From positions 2,387,579 through 2,451,578 of the forward strand of contig NC_007955.1 of the NCBI RefSeq assembly GCF_000013725.1: a DNA stretch of 64,000 nt, given 5' to 3'. Under the pieces are notes generated by a model. That model had not been told where the DNA came from and ran no database searches. It worked only from the letters and a program-made list of their open reading frames with translations. The stretch is from Methanococcoides burtonii DSM 6242. GTDB taxonomy: Archaea; Halobacteriota; Methanosarcinia; Methanosarcinales; Methanosarcinaceae. Within the stretch, counting starts at the first letter, position 1. Each line of letters begins with the position of its first letter. Both the position numbers and the translations under genes were made by a program. Below, piece after piece: positions 18,767-28,317 of the stretch.

Positions 18767-19993
18767 TTGAGTCAGCCTTGTGTTAATATTGGCATGGTGG
18801 GTCATGTCGATCATGGAAAAACAACGCTTGTAAGCGCACTGTCTGGTGTATGGACAGATACGCACAGTGAAGAAATGAAGCGTGGTATATCTATTAGATT
18901 AGGGTATGCAGATACCACTTTCAGGAAGTGTCCTACCTGCCCAGAGCCACAGAATCTTAGTGTTGCTAAGACCTGTGAGCACTGTGGGACAAAAACGGAA
19001 GAGATCCGTACAGTGTCATTTGTAGATTCCCCTGGTCACGAGACCTTGATGGCAACAATGCTCTCAGGAGCTGCTATTATGGATGGAGCTATTCTTGTCA
19101 TTGCTGCGAACGAGGAATGTCCTCAGCCACAGACAAAGGAACATCTGATGGCTCTGAACATCATCGGTATCAAGAATATCGTGATCGTGCAGAATAAGAT
19201 AGACCTTGTTCCAAAGGAAAAGGTCATTGAGCATTACCATCAGATCAAGGAATTCGTTAAAGGAACGGTTGCAGAGGATGCACCGGTTGTTCCGATCTCC
19301 GCACAGCAGAATATCAATATTGATGTTCTCATCAGCGCGATGAACGAAATGATTCCAACTCCAGTACAAAAACTTGATAAACCTGCACACTTACTTATTG
19401 CAAGGTCTTTCGATATCAACAAACCTGGAACACCTATTGATAAGATCTCTGGTGGCGTTATTGGTGGAACCCTTACAGCAGGTACACTAAAAGCAGGTGA
19501 TGATATTGAGATACGTCCAGGACGTAAGGTCGAGAGTGAGAATGCTGTTAGGTGGGAACCTATCTTCACCAACATCAATCTTATAATTGCAGGGAAGGAA
19601 AAGGTTGATGAGGCAACTCCTGGTGGATTGCTTGCATTGGGTACCGGTCTGGACCCAAGTATCACAAAGAGTGATTCCCTTACTGGACAGGTTGCAGGCG
19701 TACCTGGTACATTGCCGCCAACACGTGACTCGTTCACTCTTGAACTGAAGTTGCTTGAACGTGTAGTGGGTGTGTCTGATGAGGAGTCTATTGGTAAGAT
19801 CAAGACCAGTGAACCTCTTATGCTCAATGTCGGTACTGCAACTACTGTGGGTATCGTTACTAGTGCACGTGAGGATGTCGCAGAGGCAAAGTTAAAGCGT
19901 CCGGTATGTGCTGAGGTTGGCTCCATGGTAGCTATCAGCAGGCGTATTGGTTCACGCTGGCGACTTATTGGCGTTGGAGTAATCAAAGATTGA
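18767..19993 (+). CDS. eif2g: Translation initiation factor aIF2 subunit gamma
   Basis: A 408-residue GTPase core of the initiator Met-tRNA-binding factor aIF2. Visible motifs are G1 GHVDHGKT (residues 11-18), a zinc knuckle with CPTC and CEHC (about 46-70), G3 DSPGHE and G4 NKID. EF-Tu-like domains II and III follow. Full length. Start TTG 18767 follows GGAGGG. Its stop overlaps the TTG start of the PIN-domain gene, so the two are probably translationally coupled. It heads a conserved archaeal block running to rps27ae. Confidence 0.96.
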   Translation: MSQPCVNIGMVGHVDHGKTTLVSALSGVWTDTHSEEMKRGISIRLGYADTTFRKCPTCPEPQNLSVAKTCEHCGTKTEEIRTVSFVDSPGHETLMATMLSGAAIMDGAILVIAANEECPQPQTKEHLMALNIIGIKNIVIVQNKIDLVPKEKVIEHYHQIKEFVKGTVAEDAPVVPISAQQNINIDVLISAMNEMIPTPVQKLDKPAHLLIARSFDINKPGTPIDKISGGVIGGTLTAGTLKAGDDIEIRPGRKVESENAVRWEPIFTNINLIIAGKEKVDEATPGGLLALGTGLDPSITKSDSLTGQVAGVPGTLPPTRDSFTLELKLLERVVGVSDEESIGKIKTSEPLMLNVGTATTVGIVTSAREDVAEAKLKRPVCAEVGSMVAISRRIGSRWRLIGVGVIKD

Positions 19994-20358
19994 AGGTTAT
20001 AATCGATACGAACGGTTTCATGATACCGGTTCAGTTCAAAGTGGATATCTTTGGTGAACTGGGACGTCTCGGGTACGATGAGTTTATTGTGCCTCAGGCG
20101 GTCGTCAACGAGCTCAAGTCCCTGGTCAAGAAGTATAGGGGTGAGAACAAAACCGCAGCAAAAGTTGGACTTTCGTTATCCGATAGATGTACTCTCTTGG
20201 ATAGAGCAGGGATTGCGGACGATATCATCCTTCAGCTTGCTCTTGATATGGATGCAGCAGTGCTGACAAACGATGTTGGTCTGGTAAAGCGTCTTAATGA
20301 TGCGAATGCTACCGTTGTGCGTTTACGCCAGAAGAACCGTTTAGATATAACACGATGA
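19990..20358 (+). CDS. PIN-domain protein (Fcf1-like putative ribonuclease)
   Basis: A 122-residue PIN-domain protein: VIIDTNGFM at the N-terminus supplies the first acidic residue, and [27 protein letters not shown] supplies the later acidic cluster. These residues bind metal in PIN nucleases. Genes of this kind commonly follow aIF2-gamma in euryarchaea and resemble the rRNA-processing Fcf1/Utp24 group more than VapC toxins; no antitoxin gene is adjacent. It starts at TTG 19990, overlapping the aIF2-gamma stop. Confidence 0.85.
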   Translation: MKVIIDTNGFMIPVQFKVDIFGELGRLGYDEFIVPQAVVNELKSLVKKYRGENKTAAKVGLSLSDRCTLLDRAGIADDIILQLALDMDAAVLTNDVGLVKRLNDANATVVRLRQKNRLDITR

Positions 20359-20416
20359 TCATATTATAATTGCAGTGGCAGTTTAAATTAATACAGGGCA
20401 TATTGGAGATCGAGAT

Positions 20417-20995
20417 ATGTATAAAAGGATGAAACTTAAGGATACGATCCGTGTGGCTCCCCGTCTGTTGGGCGAAGATGTAGGAGTTAGCGTAAAGGAT
20501 GCGTTAAAGGAGAAGCTTGAGGGCAGGGTCGATAAGGCACTGGGCTCCATTGTCGCTATCACTGATATTGAAGAAGTGGGTGAAGGGCATATCCTTGTAG
20601 GAGACGGAGCTGTCTATTACGATGTGATCTTCGAAGCTATCATATTCATCCCACAGCTTCAAGAGGTTATTGAAGGTCTGGTAGTAGAGACTGTAGAATT
20701 TGGTGCTTTTGTAAGCATTGGAGCTATGGATGGTCTTTTACACGTTAGCCAGATCACTGATGATTTTATGTCCTATGATGGTAAGAATGGCAGGCTTATT
20801 AGCAAGGTCGGAAATCGTACTCTTTCAGAAGGTGACAAAGTGCGTGCCCGTATCGTTGCTGTGAGCACCAACGAGAGAGAGCCAAGGGATAGTAAGATCG
20901 GATTGACAATGCGCCAGCATGCTCTGGGCAGACTTGAATGGCTTGAAGATGCACGCAAGCCCAAGTCCGATGAATCTAAGAATAAAGATGAATAA
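20417..20995 (+). CDS. rpoE1: DNA-directed RNA polymerase subunit E' (Rpo7)
   Basis: A 192-residue Rpo7 homologue: an N-terminal RNP-like domain (MYKRMKLKDTIRVAPRLLGE) and a C-terminal S1 RNA-binding domain (VVETVEFGAFVSIGAMDGLL then HVSQITDD). It forms the polymerase stalk with Rpo4 and guides nascent RNA and initiation. Normal length. It is followed 16 bases later by spt4, as in other archaea. Confidence 0.95.
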   Translation: MYKRMKLKDTIRVAPRLLGEDVGVSVKDALKEKLEGRVDKALGSIVAITDIEEVGEGHILVGDGAVYYDVIFEAIIFIPQLQEVIEGLVVETVEFGAFVSIGAMDGLLHVSQITDDFMSYDGKNGRLISKVGNRTLSEGDKVRARIVAVSTNEREPRDSKIGLTMRQHALGRLEWLEDARKPKSDESKNKDE

Positions 20996-21011
20996 ACCGG
21001 GGTGTTTTTAA

Positions 21012-21197
21012 ATGGTAGATCAGGTATGCCGTGAATGTCACAGGATCGTTTCAGGTCAGACATGTCCTGTTTGCGCTTCAAGTAATTTGAGTGATGACTG
21101 GAGCGGACTTGTCATTATCGTTGATCCTCAACGTTCCATAATAGCAGAGATGATCGGTGTTGAAGTTGCCGATAAATACGCTTTGAAGGTGCGGTAA
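21012..21197 (+). CDS. spt4: Transcription elongation factor Spt4 (RNA polymerase subunit E'')
   Basis: A 61-residue zinc protein with CRECHRIV and CPVC as the four Cys ligands and the conserved DWSGLVIIVDP core. It partners with Spt5/NusG to improve elongation processivity. It lies between rpoE1 and the dephospho-CoA kinase gene, which starts 1 base after its stop. Confidence 0.95.
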   Translation: MVDQVCRECHRIVSGQTCPVCASSNLSDDWSGLVIIVDPQRSIIAEMIGVEVADKYALKVR

Positions 21198-21198
21198 G

Positions 21199-21783
21199 TT
21201 GGGTTTGCAAATTTCCTTGCCAGATAGCCTTCGGCCTCTTTTAAGGAAACCTTTCGGGGTCTTATATACAGGTATTGGCAGTGATGCTGTCAAAAGTCTT
21301 GTAAAGGATCTCAATAATCCCACAAAACTTATATCTGTGGGCGATGTTACTACTTTCCACTTGCTAGATTCCAATATCATTCCAGATATACTTATCGTGG
21401 ATGATAGGACAAAAAGGGCACCAGCTTCATCACAGGTCGTATTTGGAACAAAACATAAGGGTTTCGCTGAGATAACAGTGGATAATCCTCCCGGGGTAAT
21501 AACCGAGGATCTGATCAACGTGATAAGCGATGCGATCGTGTCTGACAAAAATGTCCGAATATTCGTACAAGGCGAAGAAGATCTTGCAGCTTTGCCTGCG
21601 ATACTAATGGCGCCTCTGAATTCGGTGGTCCTTTATGGCCAACCGGACGAAGGTGTAATGCTTGTAAGGGTTACAGAATCCCTTAAAGCAGAACTTAAGG
21701 ATCTATTTGATAAGATCCTTGAAAAACAAGATCATAAAGAACAGTTATTACATAATGTGCGGAGGAAATTAAATGGATATTAA
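21199..21783 (+). CDS. GTP-dependent dephospho-CoA kinase (DUF359)
   Basis: A 194-residue member of the archaeal family shown to phosphorylate dephospho-CoA with GTP, the last step of coenzyme A synthesis. Recognisable segments are [33 protein letters not shown] and [29 protein letters not shown]. It starts at TTG 21199, immediately after spt4, and its last 11 bases overlap the rps24e start. The embedding in a transcription/translation operon is the conserved archaeal arrangement. Confidence 0.9.
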   Translation: MGLQISLPDSLRPLLRKPFGVLYTGIGSDAVKSLVKDLNNPTKLISVGDVTTFHLLDSNIIPDILIVDDRTKRAPASSQVVFGTKHKGFAEITVDNPPGVITEDLINVISDAIVSDKNVRIFVQGEEDLAALPAILMAPLNSVVLYGQPDEGVMLVRVTESLKAELKDLFDKILEKQDHKEQLLHNVRRKLNGY

Positions 21784-22081
21784 TATCATTGAAGACAAAA
21801 ACAATGCGCTTCTCAACAGGCATGAAGTGAAGTTCGATGCAACATTCAAAGGTTCCACACCTTCAAGGCTTGATGTCAGGGGCAAACTGGCTGCAATGCT
21901 TAACGTACCTCTTGAGCTTGTCATCCTTCAGAAGTTCGAGAACACCTACGGAATGTCTGCAGCAAATGGATATGCAAAGATCTACGAAGATGCAGCTCGT
22001 ATGAAGGTCGTAGAGAAAGAATATGTCCTCAAGAGAAACGAACTTCCTGAGGCAGAAGTTGTAGAAGAAGCAGGTGAGTAA
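21773..22081 (+). CDS. rps24e: Ribosomal protein S24e
   Basis: A 102-residue archaeal/eukaryotic small-subunit protein with NPLLNR-like [12 protein letters not shown] near the start and [21 protein letters not shown] characteristic of S24e. GGAGG lies upstream inside the previous gene. rps27ae starts 2 bases after the stop. Confidence 0.95.
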
Positions 22082-22083
22082 AC

Positions 22084-22233
22084 ATGGCTGTTAAAGACTA
22101 CTATAAAGTAAACGGCGAATCCATTGAAAGGCTAAGGCAGTTCTGCCCACGCTGTGGCGATGGTGTTTATCTTGCAGACCACAAGGACAGACTTACCTGT
22201 GGTAAATGCGGATACACTGAGTTCAAGAAATAA
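22084..22233 (+). CDS. rps27ae: Ribosomal protein S27ae
   Basis: A 49-residue zinc-ribbon ribosomal protein starting at ATG 22084. It begins [17 protein letters not shown], has CPRCGDG and CGKCGY as zinc ligands, and ends FKK. It is the last gene of the aIF2-gamma block and sits just before a strong terminator. Its size and position match the archaeal norm. Confidence 0.95.
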
Positions 22234-22244
22234 TATTTAAAAAT

Positions 22245-22277
22245 GGCATCACCATTGAATGTGATGCCTTTTTTTTT
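22245..22277 (+). terminator. Terminator after rps27ae
   Basis: A perfect 8-bp stem, GGCATCAC (22245-22252) with GTGATGCC (22261-22268), has an 8-base loop and is followed by nine T residues. Confidence 0.85.
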
Positions 22278-22329
22278 AGTTTTTTTTCAATAACCTGTTC
22301 TAACAGCTTCTGCTGTGTCCACTTTTAAT

Positions 22330-22722
22330 TCATTTGATAGCTTTCTCTTCTTTGTAATTGTGAAGTGCAAGCTCAATGGTCGCATGAAGACTATTCTCTT
22401 CAAAAGGTTTGATAATATATCCATAAGGATTTGTCCTTTTAGCTCTCTCTAATATCTTCTCATCAGAATAGGCAGTGAGGAATACTACCGGGACCTCAAA
22501 TCGCTTTCGTATCTGATCTGCAGCCTCGACTCCATCCATATCCCCTTTTAGCATAATGTCCATCAGTACAAGATCTGGAAATGTTATCTCTGCTTTACTG
22601 ATCGCTTCTTCTCCCGATGATGCGATACTGGGGACAAGGTATCCAAGGTTCTTAAGCATCTTCTTAATACCTAATGCGACAATCTTTTCGTCTTCCACTA
22701 TCAGTATCTTAATCTGGCTCAT
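22330..22722 (-). CDS. Single-domain response regulator (CheY-like)
   Basis: A 130-residue receiver with no output domain: acidic pocket VEDEK near residue 9, phospho-acceptor Asp55 in LVLMDI, Thr in FLTAYSD and Lys in YIIKPFEE. It lies 13 bases after the histidine kinase gene and is the last gene of the operon starting with the FilR1-type regulator. It probably accepts phosphate from that kinase and acts by protein contact, since no DNA-binding domain is present. Confidence 0.92.
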   Translation of the reverse strand: MSQIKILIVEDEKIVALGIKKMLKNLGYLVPSIASSGEEAISKAEITFPDLVLMDIMLKGDMDGVEAADQIRKRFEVPVVFLTAYSDEKILERAKRTNPYGYIIKPFEENSLHATIELALHNYKEEKAIK

Positions 22723-22735
22723 TATTCACCCTCTC

Positions 22736-25240
22736 TCAATATTTTTCTTCTGTAAATTGGATTATGAACTTTGTTCCATTGTCCCTTTTAAGTTCAATGT
22801 CACCGCCGATCTGCTCAACAAGGTTAGTCACAAGTTGGAGCCCAAGTGATTCAGTGTCCCTGAAATCAATGTCTTCTGAGATGCCATTTCCATTGTCGCT
22901 AACTGTTAACATAAATTCATCCCCGAAGTTCTCAATATCTACTGATATGATCCCTTTCTCGTTTTCGTCCTTATCCCCGAATGCATATTTTAGTGAATTA
23001 GAAACAAGTTCGTTAATAATAATGCCAAGCGGTACTGCAGTATCCATGTTCAGGAACACATCAGCAACATCAAGGTCGATAGTGATGTTCCTGTTGCCGA
23101 TCACGTATGATTGGGAAAGGTAATTAATAAGATTCTTTGTATAATCTACAAAATCTATACTTTCCATATCCTCTGACTGATACAATTTTTCATGGACAAG
23201 CGCCATTGTCCTGACTCTATCCTGACTGTTCTTAAAAGCATCCCTTACCTTTTCATCTTTGAACTTATCTGATTCCAGGTACAATAGTGTTGATATCACC
23301 TGCAGGTTATTCTTGATGCGGTGGTGTATCTCTTTCTTGCGGATTTCCTCGATCTTCAACAATGCTTCTTCTGCACGCTTCCTCTCATCGATATTCACAA
23401 TGATGCCCTGTAGATGATCCACATTTCCGTCGATGTCACGTCGGATAAAGGTCCTCTCGTCAGCCCAAAGGATTTGTCCATATTTAGTAAGTATCCGATA
23501 TTCAATGGTAAACTCATTTGCTCCTTCATCACATTTTTTCTGTAGCTGTTCCTCCACTCTTGGAAGGTCCTTTGGGTAAACCAGATCTGAATAAGTTACT
23601 TTGCCGGCTGAGAAATCCTCAAGGGAATAGCCAAACTGTGAAATATTACTGGAAACAAATTCAATGGGCCATCCTTTCTCTGCTCGCCACTTAAAAACAA
23701 CAACCGGACTACTCTCAATGACTCTTTCCATCTCTTCTTTCATCTGGTTGGAACGTTCAAGCTCCTTTGCATATCTTATCAGTTCTTCTTCTGCTTTTTT
23801 TCGTTCAGTGGTAGCTTTGTAAAGGGACTGCCTTGTAATCTCAATACCGTCTGTAAGGATCCTGAAATCCCCTTCTCCTTTTAGATTGATCTTATGGGTA
23901 AAATCCTCATTTTGAAATGAGGTCAGAACTGCATTTGATTCATCTATAATGGCATTGAGCTTTGTTGCGAAACTATCTAGTGTATCTCCAATATGTTTGA
24001 ACTCTCCCTTAAGGTCGGTCGGCATACGGGTCTGGAGTTCGCCCTTTGCAAGTTCATTAGTGACTCGCATGGTTTCTGTCATAGGTCTTGTAAAAGCATC
24101 GAGAATCTCATTCAAACCCAGGGGTATGTTCTTGAAATCTATATCTACTTCGGTATCCGCTCTGGCATGAAGTTGTCCTACAACGGCTGCATCTGACAGA
24201 TCTTTGAAATCCGCAACGATATCATTGATGGGGCGGGTGACAAACCCTGCGATAAGAGCTGCAAGTCCGGTCATAAAAATAATAGACATTGTAGATATCA
24301 CAATGAGATTATTACGCAATTCTGTAACACCAGCGAGCATTTCATCCTTTGGCACTACGAGAATAAATGAGAAATTCCCGGTTTTAATAGGCTCATAGAA
24401 CATCACCACCGTCTTTCCTGTAGTAGGGTCGATGGTATCGATATATCCTGAGCTACCATTCTTTATCTCATCTGCCATGTTGGAAATCTCGGGGATATCG
24501 AAATCATAAAGTGTTTTGTAGCCGATCCAGTCCTTCTGTTCAGGTTGTGAGATAAGAATTCCAGTATTCCCGGTCATGAATGCATACCCGGTATCAAATA
24601 TTTTCACTTCACTGACAACTTCATCAAGGTATGTAAGGGATACATCGGCTCCACCCATGCCGACAAATTCGTCATTTTTGAAAATGGGCGTAACATAGCT
24701 TACTATGAACACACCTTCATAAAAATATGGATCAATAATATGGTCGGTCTTTGTCGTTTTTGGTAATTTGTAATAATCAGATTCCTCGTAGTTTAACAAT
24801 GGATCAATTGCCAGATCCCCATTTATCCTGTTCCAGTATGGTATGAAGCGTCCGGTCTCATCATGTCCTTCTGCATTTATGAAAAGTTGGTCATTGCCAT
24901 CAAATGCATTTGGTTCATAGCATACATATGTTCCCAGAAGATTCGGGTTGCGTACAGCCACCTCTTTGAGGATCTCATTCACTTCATCTCTATCTGAAGT
25001 GCTATAAGCGTTCATGGAATTGGCAATGGTCTGACCGATAACATGATTCGCACGCATATCGCTATTAAAATAGTTGGCGAATCCCCTTGCTTTCTCGATC
25101 GATTGTTCGTATGCGAGGTTCACTTCCTGGGATGTGACCGTTGAAATGATCACGGCTGTTGATGTTACCAGCACCAATAGAACACCTGTCACGATGAAGA
25201 GAATAAGTTTTGATTTAAGGGATGTGTTCTTCCAGTCCAT
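22736..25240 (-). CDS. Membrane sensor histidine kinase: dCache-HAMP-PAS-HisKA_2-HATPase
   Basis: An 834-residue kinase. The first membrane helix (residues about 10-32) and a second near 285-307 flank an extracytoplasmic dCache-type ligand domain with GGADVSLTYLDEVVSEV. HAMP-like regions follow (about 308-440), then a PAS domain (about 510-620, VFKWRAEKGWPIEFVSSNIS). The HisKA_2-type dimerisation motif EIHHRIKNNLQVISTLLYLE has its His near residue 637, and a HATPase domain carries NELVSNSLKYAFG and SDNGNGI. dCache domains often bind amines or amino acids. Its operon faces mtbC-mtbB, so a methylamine-related signal is plausible but unproved. Confidence 0.92.
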   Translation of the reverse strand: MDWKNTSLKSKLILFIVTGVLLVLVTSTAVIISTVTSQEVNLAYEQSIEKARGFANYFNSDMRANHVIGQTIANSMNAYSTSDRDEVNEILKEVAVRNPNLLGTYVCYEPNAFDGNDQLFINAEGHDETGRFIPYWNRINGDLAIDPLLNYEESDYYKLPKTTKTDHIIDPYFYEGVFIVSYVTPIFKNDEFVGMGGADVSLTYLDEVVSEVKIFDTGYAFMTGNTGILISQPEQKDWIGYKTLYDFDIPEISNMADEIKNGSSGYIDTIDPTTGKTVVMFYEPIKTGNFSFILVVPKDEMLAGVTELRNNLIVISTMSIIFMTGLAALIAGFVTRPINDIVADFKDLSDAAVVGQLHARADTEVDIDFKNIPLGLNEILDAFTRPMTETMRVTNELAKGELQTRMPTDLKGEFKHIGDTLDSFATKLNAIIDESNAVLTSFQNEDFTHKINLKGEGDFRILTDGIEITRQSLYKATTERKKAEEELIRYAKELERSNQMKEEMERVIESSPVVVFKWRAEKGWPIEFVSSNISQFGYSLEDFSAGKVTYSDLVYPKDLPRVEEQLQKKCDEGANEFTIEYRILTKYGQILWADERTFIRRDIDGNVDHLQGIIVNIDERKRAEEALLKIEEIRKKEIHHRIKNNLQVISTLLYLESDKFKDEKVRDAFKNSQDRVRTMALVHEKLYQSEDMESIDFVDYTKNLINYLSQSYVIGNRNITIDLDVADVFLNMDTAVPLGIIINELVSNSLKYAFGDKDENEKGIISVDIENFGDEFMLTVSDNGNGISEDIDFRDTESLGLQLVTNLVEQIGGDIELKRDNGTKFIIQFTEEKY

Positions 25241-25257
25241 TTTTCACTCCCTTGTGT

Positions 25258-26046
25258 TTAGATCTCCGTGATCCTTCTAGAAAGGTTCTGGTAGTGGGTG
25301 AAAAGTTCCTCTCCCCATTTACTTGCACTTTCATCAAAGCTCATGATCTTTCTGTGATCATACATTCCTTCTTTGTTGAAGAAACAGAGATATGTGAATC
25401 TCTCAGTTACAGAAATGGTGGTAAGTTTTATAGAATCATCACAAACATATAGATCTGCACTTCTTGATCCTGTTATAAGCTCTAATTCTTTAAGACAATC
25501 GGTTTTTAGACGCTCAAATACTGTGTCTGTGAATATGAGTGTAAAATCGATCTCTTTTGACAGGAGTTCTACGAATAACCTGGTATAATATGGGTGGAAG
25601 TAGGAGATGAACATCTTCACATTCTGTGAGCGTACAAGGTTCTCAGTAAATTCGATTGGCAGGTCGAACATATGATTAAGGTCTGGCTCTATCAACATGC
25701 ATTGCCCGAGTTCTCCTATGCGGTATGAAAGTGACTCAGGGATGGAAGAAAGGTCACGGGTTGCCCAGTATTCCATATTCTCTTCAATAACTCCGAGTGT
25801 CTTTAGCAGGGGTGACATGTTCTTTACTATAATGCGACCTACATCGGATAGCTCATAATCATCAAGTTCGTTCTGGACTATCATGTCCTGTTCTTTGAGT
25901 ATCTTGATCTGTGGCATCATGGCCTTTGAAGTGACATTTAGTGATGTCTTGATCTGGTCGATGTTCCTTGAACCTTCGGCTAATAATAAGAGTAGGTTCT
26001 TTCTTTTTTCAGAAAGCCATATTGTATCACTCAATGATGATCTCAT
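25258..26046 (-). CDS. FilR1-domain (Msr-like) winged-helix methanogenesis regulator
   Basis: A 262-residue regulator with an ArsR-like winged helix at residues about 10-75 (RNIDQIKTSLNVTSKAMMPQ) and the FilR1/DUF1724 middle-to-C-terminal domain. This architecture matches the Msr regulators of Methanosarcina, which control methanol and methylsulfide methyltransferase genes. It is the first gene of a minus-strand operon with the kinase (17 bases) and receiver (13 bases), and it diverges from mtbC. The repeats at 26186-26237 are the natural candidate binding site. Which substrate it responds to is inference. Confidence 0.85.
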   Translation of the reverse strand: MRSSLSDTIWLSEKRKNLLLLLAEGSRNIDQIKTSLNVTSKAMMPQIKILKEQDMIVQNELDDYELSDVGRIIVKNMSPLLKTLGVIEENMEYWATRDLSSIPESLSYRIGELGQCMLIEPDLNHMFDLPIEFTENLVRSQNVKMFISYFHPYYTRLFVELLSKEIDFTLIFTDTVFERLKTDCLKELELITGSRSADLYVCDDSIKLTTISVTERFTYLCFFNKEGMYDHRKIMSFDESASKWGEELFTHYQNLSRRITEI

Positions 26047-26364
26047 ATGTTATCCTCTATAAAATCCTGTATCAACAGAATGATTCTTTTGGTTATCTAT
26101 AAAGGATGTTCCATTTAAGGAATTGTTTTTTTTAAAAATACCACCGTATTAAGTGGGCTTTATCCGTATATATACCAAAGCCTTTGGAATTTCTCATACC
26201 ACTGGCAATTTCTTATGCGGTTTGCAATTTCCGATGCCAGTAAGACTTGCAACTCAAATTATGCTATATAACATGTTGTTTTTTTCTTATATGGTGGTGC
26301 GGAGTGATATCCTGCTGCCATTTCAATGTGGTCTTATCCATATTGATATAAAGGAGGTTGTAAC
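26047..26364 (+). promoter_or_regulatory. mtbC upstream region with three 19-bp-spaced direct repeats
   Basis: Between the divergent regulator operon and mtbC, the core AATTTC recurs at 26188, 26207 and 26226 inside a longer motif (GG/TGC-AATTTC-YNAT), exactly 19 bp apart. A TATA box (TATATA, 26265-26270) lies just downstream, which places the repeats where an archaeal activator would bind. Another TATA-like run is at 26168-26175. The leader from about 26293 ends with AAGGAGGT at 26351-26358. Confidence 0.6.
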
Positions 26365-27009
26365 ACGGCAAACGAAGAATTATTCAAAACACTATCCGAT
26401 GCGGTAGTAAGTTGCAAGAAAGATGAAGTAATCGCTGCAGTAGAAAAGGCAAAAGGTAAGGCTCCAGCAGTAGAACTTATTGACAACGGTCTCGCAGCAG
26501 GTATGAACGAAGTTGGTGTACTCTTCGAGAGAGGAAAACTCTTCCTTCCGCACGTTATGATGGCAGCAGACGCAATGTCCGCTGGTGTTGAATTACTTCA
26601 GGACGAGCTTGGTGGAAGCGGAGGCGCATCTTCTAAGCTCGGAGTTATTGTAAACGGTACCGTCGAGGGTGACGTTCACGACATCGGTAAGTCAATCGTA
26701 TCAACAATGCTTCAGGCAGCAGGCTTTGAAGTCCACGACATTGGCAGAGATGTTCCTGTACAGAACTTCATTGACAAGATCAAGGAAACCAACGCAGATA
26801 TGGTCGGTCTTTCCGCACTTATGACAACAACCCTTCCGGGCCAGAAAGAAGTCATCGAGCTTCTCAAAGAGAACGGACTCAGGGACAAGGTAAAGGTCAT
26901 GGTCGGTGGCGCACCAGCAACTGATTCATGGGCAAAGAAATGTGGTGCAGACTGCTATGCAGAAAATGCAAGTGAAGCTGTAACAAAAGCAAAAGAATTA
27001 CTTCTCTGA
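26365..27009 (+). CDS. mtbC: Dimethylamine corrinoid protein MtbC (ACG at the start position)
   Basis: A 214-residue corrinoid protein that accepts the methyl group from MtbB and passes it to MtbA. An N-terminal helical cap (VELIDNGLAAGMNEVG) is followed by a Rossmann B12-binding domain with the lower-ligand motif GDVHDIGKS (His near residue 104), SALMTTTLPGQKEVI and MVGGAPATDSWAKKCGAD. Reading back from the body, the family's expected Met-Ala-Asn-Glu start falls on ACG at 26365, correctly spaced from AAGGAGGT. The first in-frame ATG (26503) would remove 46 residues of the cap. It is followed by mtbB after 18 bases. Confidence 0.85.
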   Translation, partial: TANEELFKTLSDAVVSCKKDEVIAAVEKAKGKAPAVELIDNGLAAGMNEVGVLFERGKLFLPHVMMAADAMSAGVELLQDELGGSGGASSKLGVIVNGTVEGDVHDIGKSIVSTMLQAAGFEVHDIGRDVPVQNFIDKIKETNADMVGLSALMTTTLPGQKEVIELLKENGLRDKVKVMVGGAPATDSWAKKCGADCYAENASEAVTKAKELLL

Positions 27010-27576
27010 TCGATCGAGGTGTATAATATGGCAACAGAATATTTCTTAAGAATGGGTGACGGTCAGAAGATCTTCATGACAAAGGAAGACATCAGAGCTG
27101 ACATCGAAGCAGGTAGTGCAGATGCAGCAGACCTTGGTGACATTCCAGCACTTTCTGAAAATGAAATGGATCATATGCTTGATATCATCACTTCACCTGG
27201 CAGGATCGTCGGTGTGGAGCCAGGCATGGAAGTTCCTGTAACTCACGATATCGGTGCTATCAGGATCGATGGTGACCAGGGTAACAGTGGTGTAGGTATT
27301 CCTGCAAGCAGACTTGTTGGTTCAATGATCCACGAGCGTGCTTTTGGTGCGGATACAATGGAACTTGGTCACATCGACTACAGTTTCAAGCCTGTAAAGC
27401 CTGTGATCTCACAGGAATGCCAGACAATGGAGTCCTGCCAGCAGAACATGATCATTCCTATGCTCTATGGCGCAATGCCAAACATGGGTCTTTACTACAC
27501 TCCTGATGGTCCATTCGAGAACCCTGGTGATCTTATGAAAGCATTCAAGATCTCCGAAGCACAGGATTCTATTTTC

Positions 27577-28317
27577 GGCATTGTTAACTAAACATAGCTA
27601 GCTCTTTATTTCTGTACTTCATCAAAAGAAGAACAGAGTACTTCAGCATTTCAAGACTCTTAGTATAACACTTTGACTTTCTTCTCAATCTTGCCAGAAA
27701 GTGCCTGAATATGCTGTTATATCCTTCAACAGTATATGTTTCAGCTTTGGATTGAGTATGAATTTTCTCTGGAAGAAACTCTGCATATGCCCTCCAGTGA
27801 TCAGTCATCACTTCTCCAATCTCCTTCCCCTTTAACTTTTTCCAGAGCTTTAGTCCTGTTTCCTTCCCCCTGCTACCAAAAGAGCAGTCGATGAACCTTT
27901 TTCCATCTCTATCAACAGCAATCCAGATCCAACAATATTTTTTTTGTTCCCGATGTAAGTGTGCATTTCATCTAATTCAACGATCGATATTTCATTTTCG
28001 CTCTTTATATCCTCTAATTCACGACCAAACTTCTTTATCCATTTTTGGACAGAAACGTGGCTAACTCCTAATAAACGTCCAATTGAGCGAAATCCTAATC
28101 CTTCGAGATAGAGCTGTAAAGCCTGCCGTTTAACAGACATGGGACTAGCAGTTGATTTAATCTCTACTGAATAGCTATACCCACAATCATGGCATTTGTA
28201 GCGTTGGCGTCCATCGATTTTACCGTTCTTTTTATGACTTGAGCTCTTGCACCTGGGACAGTTCATGCACAAACATAGGCCCTGATACTATATAAACTCT
28301 ACTTAAATACCAATGCC
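27577..28317 (-). mobile_element. IS1-family insertion sequence, 741 bp, with 8-bp target duplication
   Basis: The ends are GGCATTGTTAACTAA at the left and, in reverse complement, GGCATTGGTATTTAA at the right, imperfect inverted repeats of about 21 bp. The target duplication CTATTTTC is at 27569-27576 and 28318-28325. Size and duplication length fit IS1. It is inserted in mtbB, with its transposase on the opposite strand. Confidence 0.93.
27584..28272 (-). CDS. IS1-family transposase (InsA/InsB by -1 frameshift)
   Basis: The first frame (28272-27850) encodes a zinc-finger segment ([13 protein letters not shown] ... CHDCGYSY) and an HTH ([20 protein letters not shown]) up to [11 protein letters not shown]. 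The DDE-like core continues in the -1 frame from a run of eight A residues near 27937-27944 ([12 protein letters not shown]) and ends with [19 protein letters not shown] at 27584. A slippery A-run at the InsA/InsB junction is the known IS1 mechanism for making the transposase, so the break is probably functional rather than damage. Confidence 0.85.

Noticed and set aside
19240-19986. 248-codon minus-strand frame
   Set aside because: Antisense to aIF2-gamma; Ser/Thr/Pro-rich with no recognisable motif.
19990-20358. VapC toxin
   Set aside because: The PIN protein sits in the conserved aIF2-gamma/Rpo7/Spt4 block with no antitoxin gene, so a housekeeping RNA-processing role fits better.
26153-26407. 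84-codon plus-strand frame upstream of mtbC
   Set aside because: Crosses the promoter repeats, TATA box and the mtbC start in another frame; no family similarity.
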